From RUG14199 sp964629225 (GTDB lineage: Bacteria > Bacillota > Clostridia > Oscillospirales > CAG-272), in NCBI GenBank assembly GCA_964629225.1, contig CAZVQC010000003.1, forward strand, positions 1 through 64,000: a stretch of 64,000 nucleotides of DNA. The letters are read 5' to 3'. A program made the translations under genes and the position numbers. The notes below the pieces were generated by a model. That model was not told the origin of the DNA, made no database searches, and saw nothing but the letters and a program-made list of their open reading frames with translations. Below, in pieces: positions 53,370 through 61,434 of the stretch; position 1 is the first letter of the stretch; each line of letters begins with the position of its first letter.

Positions 53370-53690
53370 GGGGGAGAGCTTTGTTTTTTCCGGGGAAACT
53401 TTTTTGAAAAAAATTTCCCCGGGCCCCTTCAAAAAACCTTCGGAATTTTTCAGGCGGGTGTTTTCCCCCGTTCGGGCTTTTCCAAACGGGGGATGTTTTC
53501 ATCTCGGTTTTTGCGGGGGAGTCTTTTTTAGAAAAAAGACTCCCCCACGCCCCTTCCAAAAAACTTTCGGAGCGGCTTTGGGTTTTTCCGGGGAAACTTT
53601 TTTTGAAAAAAGATTTCCCCGGACCTCTTCAAAAAACCTTCGGAATTTTTCAAGCGGGTGTTTTCCCCCGTTCGGGCTTTTCCGAACGGG
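53370..53690. repeat. Family A hairpins in a 200-bp tandem duplication
   Basis: CGGAATTTTTCA starts at 53441 and again at 53641, so a unit of exactly 200 bp is duplicated. Hairpins lie at about 53391-53423 (CCGGGGAAAC arm), 53516-53547 (GGGGGAGTC / GACTCCCCC) and 53589-53623. CCCCGTTCGGGCTTTTCC-AACGGGG stems occur near 53464-53492 and 53664-53692. The block lies between convergent genes; no gene is present. Confidence 0.85.
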
Positions 53691-53786
53691 GCTTCTTTTT
53701 ACCTCGGCATCAATAACTCCTATCCTCCCAAAACGTCCAAAAAGCGGTCGGCATTGCCGACCGCTTCATCATTTTCTTTCTTAATT

Positions 53787-54407
53787 TCAGTCCTTCACCA
53801 TGATAAGCTCCGCCGCATAAGGCAGCTTCTCTATCTCACCGCAGAGCACGTGCCACTCCGGTAACTTGTGGTTCTTCCTGGCATAGTAGATGTTCACAAG
53901 GTTCTCATAATTGAGGCTCACGGTGCGAAGCTGTTCGTAACTGGAGGGGAGCAGTTGGATCATATCGAACCAATCCGCCCTGTCCTTTGTCTCCACAAAG
54001 CGAAGTCTCGCCGCCTCAAGCACCTCTATCACCGAATCAAGACACGAGAGAGCACTCTCGCTCATCATATCGTGGCTGAAATCGTCTCTCGTGAAGGGGC
54101 GCGCGTGGATCTTGTGCATGGTGCTGGTGGAATTTGCCACGGTGCCCACCTTGTAAGTATCGAATTCCTTCCACCAATAGAGAGGGGCTGTGATGTCCAT
54201 GCTGACAAAGATCTGACGGATGAATTTCCTGTGGTCGCTTCCCGCATGGGCAAGTCGGCTTGCAAGATCAAGGTCATTCGGACCGAGAATGTAGTTGCCG
54301 CTCTCATCGTAGTGTGAGTCACTCCTCGCCCAGCTTGACATGGGATTTCTCGCGCCTCTCATGGCATTTTCAAGATTCATAACGCTGATTTTTTCGATCT
54401 TTATCAT
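53787..54407 (-). CDS. Uncharacterised protein, possibly ThyX-like
   Basis: A 206-residue protein without a firm family call. The segment HRKFIRQIFVSMDITAPLYW and TYKVGTVANSTSTMHK resembles the layout of flavin-dependent thymidylate synthase (a buried helix followed by the substrate motif), but the RHRxxSxNE motif is not intact. From memory, very similar proteins occur in clostridial genomes and phages. GGGAG precedes the ATG. It has its own promoter and is not coupled to neighbours. Confidence 0.6.
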   Translation of the reverse strand: MIKIEKISVMNLENAMRGARNPMSSWARSDSHYDESGNYILGPNDLDLASRLAHAGSDHRKFIRQIFVSMDITAPLYWWKEFDTYKVGTVANSTSTMHKIHARPFTRDDFSHDMMSESALSCLDSVIEVLEAARLRFVETKDRADWFDMIQLLPSSYEQLRTVSLNYENLVNIYYARKNHKLPEWHVLCGEIEKLPYAAELIMVKD

Positions 54408-54446
54408 TTCAATTCTCCCTTTTGAAGAGTTTCATATTCTATGAAA

Positions 54447-54475
54447 ATGATACCACATCAAAAGCCGTCTGTCAA
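54447..54475 (-). promoter_or_regulatory. SigA promoter of the ThyX-like gene
   Basis: TTGACA (54470-54475) and TATCAT (54447-54452) on the minus strand, 17-bp spacer. Confidence 0.85.
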
Positions 54476-54586
54476 TCGTAACCTGAAAAAACCGTCCCCA
54501 TCCGCCTTAATTGCGGCGGTCACGTCCCGAAGGACAGCGACACGGGTGCCCCACGGCCGAAACTGCGGTGACACCGTGAGCCGACT

Positions 54587-56449
54587 TCATTTTTTCATCC
54601 GAAGAAGCCTCAGCGAATTAAGTATCGCCGCCACGGAGACTCCCACGTCCGCCAAAGCCGCAAGCCACATATTTCCGAGTCCCACAGCACAGACAACTAA
54701 GATAAGAAGCTTCACCCCAAGGGCGATGATCACGTTTTCAAGCACCACCCGTCTGACTCTTCTTGCCATCTCGACGGCTCTCGGTATCTTCGTGATATCG
54801 TCCTTCATCAGCACCACGTCGGCGCATTCCACCGCCGCATCGCTTCCGAGAGCGCCCATGGCGATACCCACGTCGGCGGCAGCAATGGAAGGAGCATCGT
54901 TGATTCCGTCGCCGACGTAGAGGGTGACTCCGTCCCGCCGTCCGGAGATATCGGACAACAGCCTCACCTTATCCTCCGGCAAAAGACCCGCCTCCACTCT
55001 GTCGATACCGATCCTTTCCGCCACCGGTGTCGCCGCCGACAGACGATCTCCCGTCAGCATGACAGTCTCTTTTACTCCCAGTGATCTAAGGCGGGCTACC
55101 GACTCCGCCGCCGAAGCCTTTTCCCTGTCCGAAAAGAAGACGCTTCCGAGGTATTCTCCGTCGGATGCCACGAAGACGGAAGTGGCGACCTCGGTGACCT
55201 CCGGCACGGTCACGCCGTTTTCCGAAAGGAACCTTGCGCTGCCCACGAACACTTTCCGTCCGAGGACGGTACCTCCGATACCGCCGCCTCCCTTTTCATG
55301 ACAGAACTCCGCCTCCGGAAGGTCTCCGAACTTTTTCTCACCGTAGGATACCAGCGCCGCCCCAAGAGGGTGACTGCTGTTTTTTTCAACTGCGGCGGCA
55401 AGGGTGACAATCTCCCTTTCATCAGTGGCCACACCGTTCACGTGGGTGACGGAAAATTTCCCGTCGGTCAGCGTTCCCGTCTTGTCAAAGACCGCCACGT
55501 CCGCTTTGGCAAGGGACTCAAGATAGCTTGAGCCTTTTACCAAGATCCCCTCCCCGGCGGCACTTCCGATGCCGGCAAAATATGAGAGCGGCACCGAGAT
55601 AACGAGGGCGCAGGGGCAGGAAACCACAAGGAACTCAAGGCCCCGACGGAGCCACTCGGAAAAGTTTCCGGATATTAAGGTGGGAACTGCCGTTATGAGC
55701 ACCGCAAGTCCCACCACCGTGGGAGTGTAGTACCTTGCAAAGGAAGTGATGAATGACTCACTTCTCGCCTTTCGCCCGGCGGAATCTTCAATGAGGGACA
55801 GCACCTTTGCCGCCGCAGATTCCTCCGACAGGGCGTCCGCACGGTATTCCACCGTTCCGCTCTTGTTGATGCATCCGCTGAAGACTCTGTCACCGGGTAT
55901 CACCGACACGGGAAGGGACTCCCCCGTCAAGGGGGACATATCCACCGTCCCCTCGCCGGAAAGCACCGTACCGTCAAGGGGGAAAACATCCCCCGCACGA
56001 ACCCTCAAGATCTCCCCGACGGCAACCTCGGCGGCATCCACCGTAACGAACTTGCCCCCGCGCATCACCCACGCGGTCTTCGGCTTCATTGCGGCAAGGG
56101 ATGCGATGCTCCTCCTGCTCTTTCCCACCGCAATGCTCTCAAAAAGAGATCCGGTCTTGTTGAAGAGCATGACGAACACCGCCTCCGAGTATTCTCCCAG
56201 GGCTATTGCGCCTAACGTAGCCACCGCCATGAGAAAGTCCTCCGAGAACACCTCCCCGCGGATGATATTTTGAACGGCGCTCCAAAGGGTGTCGTAGCCC
56301 GCCACTGCGTAGACTGCGAGAAAGAGCACCGCTTTTATGGCGGGATAATTCCCCAAAAGATCCGAAAACGCCGCTGCCGCCGTCACGGCAGCAAAAAGCA
56401 CCGCCGCCGTTATTATTTCAAAAAGCCTTCTTTTCTGTTTTCCCGTCAT
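54587..56449 (-). CDS. Heavy-metal P1B-type ATPase (cadmium/zinc/lead type)
   Basis: A 620-residue metal exporter. The CPC translocation motif is SCPCALVISVPLSYFAGI, the phosphorylation site VFDKTGTLTDG, the HP locus NSSHPLGAAL and the ATP hinge VGDGINDAPSIAAADVGIAM. These suit the CadA/ZntA group. The usual N-terminal HMA domain is absent: the protein begins MTGKQKRRLFEII directly before the first membrane segments. A separate HMA protein is encoded 9 bp upstream, which replaces it. The operon also contains an ArsR-type repressor. Confidence 0.95.
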   Translation of the reverse strand: MTGKQKRRLFEIITAAVLFAAVTAAAAFSDLLGNYPAIKAVLFLAVYAVAGYDTLWSAVQNIIRGEVFSEDFLMAVATLGAIALGEYSEAVFVMLFNKTGSLFESIAVGKSRRSIASLAAMKPKTAWVMRGGKFVTVDAAEVAVGEILRVRAGDVFPLDGTVLSGEGTVDMSPLTGESLPVSVIPGDRVFSGCINKSGTVEYRADALSEESAAAKVLSLIEDSAGRKARSESFITSFARYYTPTVVGLAVLITAVPTLISGNFSEWLRRGLEFLVVSCPCALVISVPLSYFAGIGSAAGEGILVKGSSYLESLAKADVAVFDKTGTLTDGKFSVTHVNGVATDEREIVTLAAAVEKNSSHPLGAALVSYGEKKFGDLPEAEFCHEKGGGGIGGTVLGRKVFVGSARFLSENGVTVPEVTEVATSVFVASDGEYLGSVFFSDREKASAAESVARLRSLGVKETVMLTGDRLSAATPVAERIGIDRVEAGLLPEDKVRLLSDISGRRDGVTLYVGDGINDAPSIAAADVGIAMGALGSDAAVECADVVLMKDDITKIPRAVEMARRVRRVVLENVIIALGVKLLILVVCAVGLGNMWLAALADVGVSVAAILNSLRLLRMKK

Positions 56450-56458
56450 GCTCCCACC

Positions 56459-56677
56459 TCAGACGACGAGAGTGCAATCCGGCTCGATCTTTTTTATCAG
56501 CTTTGCGGCCTCCGTTACGACGCTGTCAAAGACCTCGTCCTCCGCCTCAAGGGTCATCCTGCCGCTCATGAAGCTGATACTGCAGTCGGTAACACCGGAG
56601 AGCTTTTTTATCTTCCTCTCCATTTTTGCGGCGCAGTTTGCGCACTCAAGTTCTCTCAGTTCAAATACCTTTTTCAT
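56459..56677 (-). CDS. Free-standing HMA metal-binding protein
   Basis: A 72-residue ferredoxin-like HMA domain with the metal site LECANCAAKMERKI (CxxC form) and SGVTDCSISFMSGRMTLEAE. Between the repressor gene and the ATPase gene, it stands in for the missing N-terminal metal-binding domain of the pump and may deliver metal to it. Confidence 0.92.
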   Translation of the reverse strand: MKKVFELRELECANCAAKMERKIKKLSGVTDCSISFMSGRMTLEAEDEVFDSVVTEAAKLIKKIEPDCTLVV

Positions 56678-56678
56678 C

Positions 56679-57086
56679 TCAGCCCTCCGTAATATGCTCG
56701 AATCCCTGACTCAAAATAAGATCCACGTGATCGTCCGCCGGAAAATAGATGACGTTCTTCCCGTTCCGTCTCGTGCCCACAAGGTCCGACTGCCTCAGGA
56801 TACGAAGCTGATGGGACACGGCGGAGATGCTCATGTCCAAAACCTCCGCAATATCGCAGACGCACATCTCGCCCATTGACAGCGTGTAGAGGATCCTTAT
56901 GCGGGTGGAATCTCCGAATATCTTAAAAAGCTCCGCCAGGTCGAACAGCACGTTTTCATCCGGCAGTGCCCTCCTCACCCTTTCCGCATCCTCACCGCAG
57001 ATGGGACAAACTCCGTCAAAGTGCTCACCGCCGCAGTCGGCAACGGCACCCGTCTCTTCCCTTCTTATTTCATCACTGACTGACAT
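56679..57086 (-). CDS. ArsR/SmtB family metal-sensing repressor (CadC-like)
   Basis: A 135-residue winged-helix repressor. The N-terminus has several Cys and His (DCGGEHFDGVCPICGED), and the ELCVCDL-type alpha-3 metal motif appears as GEMCVCDIAEVLDMS; SISAVSHQLRILRQSDLV is the recognition helix. The pattern suits CadC-type Cd/Pb/Zn sensors. The start at 57086 has GGAGAG 5 nt before it; a longer frame upstream crosses the operator and promoter and was rejected. It should bind the palindrome at 57116-57131 and repress the operon. Confidence 0.93.
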   Translation of the reverse strand: MSVSDEIRREETGAVADCGGEHFDGVCPICGEDAERVRRALPDENVLFDLAELFKIFGDSTRIRILYTLSMGEMCVCDIAEVLDMSISAVSHQLRILRQSDLVGTRRNGKNVIYFPADDHVDLILSQGFEHITEG

Positions 57087-57112
57087 GGTTTCTCTCCTTT
57101 CGTTCAGTTGAC

Positions 57113-57133
57113 CATTTGAATCATTGTTCAAGT
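57113..57133. promoter_or_regulatory. SmtB/CadC-type operator
   Basis: On the minus strand TTGAACAATGATTCAA, an inverted repeat TTGAA-N6-TTCAA, closely matches the TGAACA-N3-ATTCA pattern of the SmtB/ZiaR type. It starts a few bp downstream of the -10, where a repressor would block transcription. Confidence 0.8.
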
Positions 57134-57135
57134 GT

Positions 57136-57164
57136 AGTATATGACGCTTTACCGCCTTTGTCAA
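57136..57164 (-). promoter_or_regulatory. SigA promoter of the metal efflux operon
   Basis: TTGACA (57159-57164) and TATACT (57136-57141) on the minus strand, 17-bp spacer, directly upstream of the operator. Confidence 0.9.
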
Positions 57165-57194
57165 GTACTTTTTCAAAAAAAACAAAAAAAACGA

Positions 57195-57230
57195 AAAAAC
57201 GGAGGTTGCCACAGGATTTCCTCCGTTTTT
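57195..57230. terminator. Bidirectional hairpin between two divergent promoters
   Basis: AAAAACGGAGG (57195-57205) pairs with CCTCCGTTTTT (57220-57230), leaving T-runs on both strands. It lies upstream of both the efflux and the flippase promoters, so it would insulate each from spurious transcription. Confidence 0.7.
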
Positions 57231-57240
57231 ACCGAAAAAC

Positions 57241-57269
57241 TTGACGGTGGATAACTTTCGTGCTATAAT
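57241..57269 (+). promoter_or_regulatory. SigA promoter of the flippase gene
   Basis: TTGACG (57241-57246) and TATAAT (57264-57269), 17-bp spacer. Its position shows that the flippase must start downstream. Confidence 0.9.
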
Positions 57270-57315
57270 AGAACAGTTTGAGGCCCAAACTAATGAAGAG
57301 AAGGGAGATGAAGAG

Positions 57316-58797
57316 ATGGCAAAGGACCTTAAGAGCAACGTATTTTCGAATTTCCTCTGGAAATTTGCCGAGAGGCTGGGCTCCCAGCTCGTCACCTTTA
57401 CAGTCTCCTTGGTACTCGCCTGGTTCATCGACCCGGACAGCTATTCCGTCATCACGATAGTCACCATCATAATAACGCTGTGCAATCTTTTCGTCACCAG
57501 CGGATTCGGCAATTCCCTCGTCCAAAAGAAGGATGCTGACAACGTGGACTTTTCCACGGTGCTCTGGTTCAGCCTTGCCGGTGCGGGCTCCGTCTACGTA
57601 CTGCTCTTCATCGCCGCTCCCTTCTGCGAGACCTTCTTTTCCATCCCACTTCTCTGCCCGGTGATCAGAATAATGGGCCTCAGGCTCTTTATCTCCGCCT
57701 TCAACTCGGTGCAGGAAGCCTACGTGGCACGGACCATGCAGTTCCGCCGTTTCTTCTTTTCCACCCTTGGGGGAACCGTGATCTCCGGCGGTGTGGGCAT
57801 CTTGATGGCGATGAGTGGCTTCGGAGTTTGGTCTGTGGTCACCCAATACCTCGTCATGTCCGCCGTCAGCACGCTGGTGCTCTGGTTCACGGTGGGGTGG
57901 CGTCCCGAAGCAAAGTTCTCTTTTTCAAGGCTCAAGGGACTCCTCTCTTTCGGCTGGAAGGTGCTTGCAAGCGGGATGCTCGACGAGATCTACAACAACA
58001 TGAGATTCTTCATCGTGGGCAAGGTCTGCCCCGGGGACAGAGTCTCCGTCTACAATAACGGTCAGCGGATACCGAACTTGATAGTTGACAACGTTAACTC
58101 CTCGCTGTACAGTGTCCTGTTCCCCGCTTTTTCAAGAAGTCAGCACGACATTGAAAAGGTCAGAGAGATGACGAGACGGTCCATTCGCACCTGCCTCTAC
58201 GTCATGATGCCGCTGATGGTGGGTATCGCCGTCTGCGCGGAGCCGATAGTGATGCTGATACTTCCCGAAAGCTGGCACGGATGCATCCCGTTTATCCGCA
58301 TCTCGGCAATAATGTACTCGGTGGTGCCCCTCCAAACCGCCAATATGCAGTCGGTGAAGGCCATCGGACGGAGCGACGTCACCTTGGTTCTTGAGATCAT
58401 CAAAAAAGCCTTGGGCTTCTTTGCACTGTTTCTTATCGTGGCAATGAAGGACTCCATCTCCGACGTGACCATGGCAATAGCTCTTGTCACCATGGGAGCA
58501 AGCTTCCTCTTTGCCCTCATCAATACCGTCCCCAACAAAATGTATCTCGGCTACCGCTTCAGAGATCAGATAGCCGACGTGCTTCCGGTGGCTCTGATCT
58601 GCGCACTGATGGGCGGTGCGGCATGGGCTGTCGGAATGCTTCCGATACCCACCGCGCTGTCCTTGATACTTCAGGTGACCGTGGGAGTCGCAGTCTATCT
58701 CTTACTCTCGGTAATTACCAAAAACGACAGTTTCCGCTTTCTTCTCGACTTTTTGAAACAACTCAAGAGCCGGGACGGCACGACGGAAAAGGAGTGA
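57316..58797 (+). CDS. Oligosaccharide flippase (Wzx/MATE superfamily)
   Basis: A 493-residue membrane protein with about 14 segments, probably flipping lipid-linked polysaccharide units. The N-terminal NVFSNFLWKFAERLGSQLVT and LVQKKDADNVDFSTVLWFSL are typical of the Wzx/TuaB family. The start at 57316 has GGGAGA upstream; an earlier in-frame codon coincides with the -35 element. It could serve the capsule locus 30 kb away. Confidence 0.92.
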   Translation: MAKDLKSNVFSNFLWKFAERLGSQLVTFTVSLVLAWFIDPDSYSVITIVTIIITLCNLFVTSGFGNSLVQKKDADNVDFSTVLWFSLAGAGSVYVLLFIAAPFCETFFSIPLLCPVIRIMGLRLFISAFNSVQEAYVARTMQFRRFFFSTLGGTVISGGVGILMAMSGFGVWSVVTQYLVMSAVSTLVLWFTVGWRPEAKFSFSRLKGLLSFGWKVLASGMLDEIYNNMRFFIVGKVCPGDRVSVYNNGQRIPNLIVDNVNSSLYSVLFPAFSRSQHDIEKVREMTRRSIRTCLYVMMPLMVGIAVCAEPIVMLILPESWHGCIPFIRISAIMYSVVPLQTANMQSVKAIGRSDVTLVLEIIKKALGFFALFLIVAMKDSISDVTMAIALVTMGASFLFALINTVPNKMYLGYRFRDQIADVLPVALICALMGGAAWAVGMLPIPTALSLILQVTVGVAVYLLLSVITKNDSFRFLLDFLKQLKSRDGTTEKE

Positions 58798-58800
58798 AAA

Positions 58801-59007
58801 ATGGAAAAAAGCAGAACTGAACGGCTGAACGAGCTCTACGCAAAGCAAAAAACGGGAACTCTGACGGCGGATGAGAAAAAGGAACAGGCAACACTGAGGC
58901 AGGAGTACCTTGCCGCCTTCCGAAACAATTTCCGAGGCATCCTTGACAACACCTACTTAAAGCGCCCCGACGGAACCAAGGAGCCTCTCAAGAAAAAAGA
59001 GAACTGA
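58801..59007 (+). CDS. DUF896 family protein (YnzC-like)
   Basis: A 68-residue protein of the DUF896 family: two helices (RTERLNELYAKQKTGTLT, ATLRQEYLAAFRNNFRGIL) and a short tail. Family members such as Bacillus YnzC are linked to the SOS or translation-related genes but have no firm role. It follows the flippase after 3 bp. Confidence 0.93.
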   Translation: MEKSRTERLNELYAKQKTGTLTADEKKEQATLRQEYLAAFRNNFRGILDNTYLKRPDGTKEPLKKKEN

Positions 59008-59024
59008 AAACAAAAGAACGTCCC

Positions 59025-59050
59025 AAAAGCCCCAAAATGGGGCTTTTTTG
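59025..59050 (+). terminator. Rho-independent terminator after the DUF896 gene
   Basis: AAAAGCCCC and GGGGCTTTT pair around AAAAT and are followed by TT and a T-rich stretch. Confidence 0.85.
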
Positions 59051-59244
59051 GCGTTTTAAAGTCCGGTGGCACTCTTCCTCGGTCTTCCTTGAAAAGCCGT
59101 CAAAAACCGTCTTAAAAACGGCTGTAAGAGCGATTTTTCGGTGGCGGACTTCGGCAATCCTCAAAAGCTGCCGCAAAAGCCCCGATCCTCCCATTCGTGA
59201 TGTTAAACGGCACCGTGACAGCCCTTTTCCACGGAGAGCAAAAA

Positions 59245-59480
59245 TACCGAAAGCTTCGCCACCTTCCGAACGCCAACAAAAGCCCACATCCCCGAAGGTA
59301 CCGACAACTTCGCCGCTTCCATCGACAATGACATTTTCCCCATGGGGCAAGATACCGACAGTTCCATCGCTTCCATCGATAACAACAACCTTTTCTCACA
59401 AAACACAAAATACCGACAGCACCGGCACCTTCCGAACGGCAGCTCACATTCCACCGAAAATACCGACGAAAATGAAAGAT
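59245..59480. repeat. Five units of a roughly 54-bp repeat upstream of spo0A
   Basis: TACCGA(C/A)A(G/A) occurs at 59245, 59299, 59353, 59411 and 59461, so the period is 54, 54, 58 and 50 bp. Between them CTTCCATCGA, CACCTTCCGAACG and CCAC(A/C)T strings recur. The region 59051-59244 before it has no signal seen. A hairpin-like CCAAAATTGG...CCAATTTTTGG lies at 59528-59555. Confidence 0.75.
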
Positions 59481-59593
59481 ATCCCACCGCCGAAAACGGG
59501 CGTGGGACATCGGGAAATGACGGATCATCCAAAATTGGTAACTCTTTCCAATTTTTGGCTTTTATCTTTGTGCACTATTTTCCCGATTTCAAC

Positions 59594-59622
59594 TTGAAAA
59601 AGGGGGATCTTTGTGTTAGAAT
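59594..59622 (+). promoter_or_regulatory. SigA promoter of spo0A
   Basis: TTGAAA (59594-59599) and TAGAAT (59617-59622), 17-bp spacer. The AAGGGGGAT and GAATT elements give only a weak fit to SigH. Confidence 0.75.
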
Positions 59623-59681
59623 TGAAGTATCAAAACTACCAGTAATTGGAATTAGTAAAAATGATCTTCAAGGAGCAGAAA

Positions 59682-60449
59682 ATGAACAAACAGACAAAGA
59701 TCCTGATAGCCGACGAGAGCGTTGACTTGAGAAAAAGCACCAAGGAGGCGCTCATCCGCTACGGTTACCGCTACGTTGACGAGGCATCCAACGGAGAGGA
59801 TGCCCTTTCCATGATAAAAGACGGCAGTTATGACGTGGTCATCTGCGACGTTTGGCTCTCCCGCATCGACGGTATCTCACTGATACGTCAGTCCGCCGCC
59901 GCAAAGAGCGACCCACCCGCCTTCATAGTGGCATCCATGGTGGTCAACCGCAATATCTTCGTGGAAGCTACCAAAGCGGGAGCCGCCATGTGTCTGCCGA
60001 AACCTTTCGATGCGGACTCACTGGGAGAGCACGTTTCCGCCATCGCCCAAAGCAGAGACGAGGGGCTCCTCACCTGCGACGGCAACGCCGCACCTCCCGA
60101 CATGGAGACACAAGTCACCAAGATCATCCACCAGATCGGAGTCCCCGCCCACATCAAGGGCTATCAGTATCTGAGGAGTGCCATCATGATGACCGTGAAG
60201 GACAACGAGGTCATCAACTCCGTCACCAAGATACTCTACCCTTCCGTTGCGAAGAAATATTCTACCACCACGTCCCGTGTGGAGAGGGCGATACGTCACG
60301 CCATCGAGGTGGCGTGGGACAGAGGAGATATCGACACCCTCAACTCCTACTTCGGCTACACGGTGCAGAACAGCCGAGGAAAGCCCACCAACAGCGAGTT
60401 CATCGCAATGATAGCGGACAATCTGAGGCTGAAATACAAAATAAGATGA
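59682..60449 (+). CDS. spo0A: Sporulation master regulator Spo0A
   Basis: A 255-residue response regulator that starts sporulation when phosphorylated. The receiver has the acidic pair in IADES (Asp11, Glu12), the phosphoacceptor Asp56 in VICDVWLSRIDG and the Lys in LPKPFD. The C-terminal DNA-binding domain has the family signature TSRVERAIRHAIEVAWDRGD. The acceptor loop lacks the usual MP before LDG (LSR here). The start at 59682 has AAGGAG 7 nt before it. It is a single-gene unit with its own promoter and terminator. Confidence 0.97.
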   Translation: MNKQTKILIADESVDLRKSTKEALIRYGYRYVDEASNGEDALSMIKDGSYDVVICDVWLSRIDGISLIRQSAAAKSDPPAFIVASMVVNRNIFVEATKAGAAMCLPKPFDADSLGEHVSAIAQSRDEGLLTCDGNAAPPDMETQVTKIIHQIGVPAHIKGYQYLRSAIMMTVKDNEVINSVTKILYPSVAKKYSTTTSRVERAIRHAIEVAWDRGDIDTLNSYFGYTVQNSRGKPTNSEFIAMIADNLRLKYKIR

Positions 60450-60454
60450 AATGA

Positions 60455-60490
60455 CCCGGTCACCTCAAGTGAGGTGACCGGGTGCTTTTC
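60455..60490 (+). terminator. Rho-independent terminator of spo0A
   Basis: ACCCGGTCACCTC pairs perfectly with GAGGTGACCGGGT around AAGT and is followed by GCTTTTCTTTTT. Confidence 0.93.
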
Positions 60491-60658
60491 TTTTTCCGAT
60501 CTCTTTCCCGGCGGTCGTCGAGGACTCTCATCCGCGACGCCGGGCTCAGAGTCTTGACATGCGCCGTCACTTCGCCCGATGTTTTTCGGTGCTTAAGGGG
60601 CGCTCCGCCGGGAAGCCGCCGGAGCCCCCCCGACGCAGTGCCTGCCGCCCGGATGAAG

Positions 60659-61408
60659 TCAGCCCTCAAACTGCTCCGTACCCTCAAAAGAAACGTGAAG
60701 ACAGGGGTCCACGTTCTCTCCAGCAACAGTCAGTTCGAAATGAAGATGAGGCTCCTCCGCTATCTCAAGCAGTGCCGAGTTGCCCACTGCGGCGATGACC
60801 TGTCCTCCGGTGACGGTGGCACCGGGGGCAATACCCTCCGGCAAAGTGGGGTTCAGCCCCTTGTAGGTGCTGACAGCACTGCCGGAATGGACCACGGTCA
60901 TGCAAGTTCCCATCATGGGGTCCTCCCAGACTGCACCGATCACTCCGTCGGCGGCGGACTTGACCGCCTCCCCCTCACCTGCGGACACGTCCACTCCCGC
61001 ATGGGTCCGATAGTCGTTCATGGTGTCGGAAAACACCGGTACGCTGTCGCTGTTCTCCTTGAGTATCACCCCGGATACGGGAGATTGAAACTCCGGCAGA
61101 ACGTCCTCCGCCATGGCATCCTTCTCATCTCCGTCTTCGTCCGCATCCTTCTCGGGGGCTTTTGTCTCCGGTGCTTCCGTGCTCGGCGCCTCATGCTCCG
61201 CCGTCTCCGGCACTTTGATCACCGGAACCTCGTCGGGCGGCAACGTGTCGATGGCACCTGCCGTGTCCTTTTCTTCGTTTCTCACATTTTCCTCGGCCCT
61301 CTTTCCGATGGCGGTGGAAACCGCGACTACCGCCGCAACTATCAAAAGTATCGCTATCAGCGTCACGTAGAGACCGGCGTTGCCGCTCTTTTTCTTGTGG
61401 TCTTCCAT
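60659..61408 (-). CDS. M23-domain protein, SpoIIQ-like
   Basis: A 249-residue single-pass membrane protein: membrane segment 12-31, a long Glu/Ala/Pro linker, then a LytM/M23 domain. The zinc ligands are kept (His136 and Asp140 in THAGVD; His221, His223 in PHLHFE), but the His of the usual YxHL motif is replaced (STYKGL). This partly degenerate form, the layout, and an apparent sigma-F promoter support SpoIIQ, the forespore protein that pairs with SpoIIIAH during engulfment. GGAGG precedes the ATG. A general cell-wall endopeptidase is the alternative. Confidence 0.8.
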   Translation of the reverse strand: MEDHKKKSGNAGLYVTLIAILLIVAAVVAVSTAIGKRAEENVRNEEKDTAGAIDTLPPDEVPVIKVPETAEHEAPSTEAPETKAPEKDADEDGDEKDAMAEDVLPEFQSPVSGVILKENSDSVPVFSDTMNDYRTHAGVDVSAGEGEAVKSAADGVIGAVWEDPMMGTCMTVVHSGSAVSTYKGLNPTLPEGIAPGATVTGGQVIAAVGNSALLEIAEEPHLHFELTVAGENVDPCLHVSFEGTEQFEG

Positions 61409-61434
61409 TGGATATCCTCCCTGTTGTTTTGAAG

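Noticed and set aside
59112..59532. Minus-strand frames with repeated MEAxxLSV-like peptides upstream of spo0A
   Set aside because: They follow from the 54-bp repeat; period changes of 50 and 58 bp break the frame pattern, and no ribosome binding site was seen.
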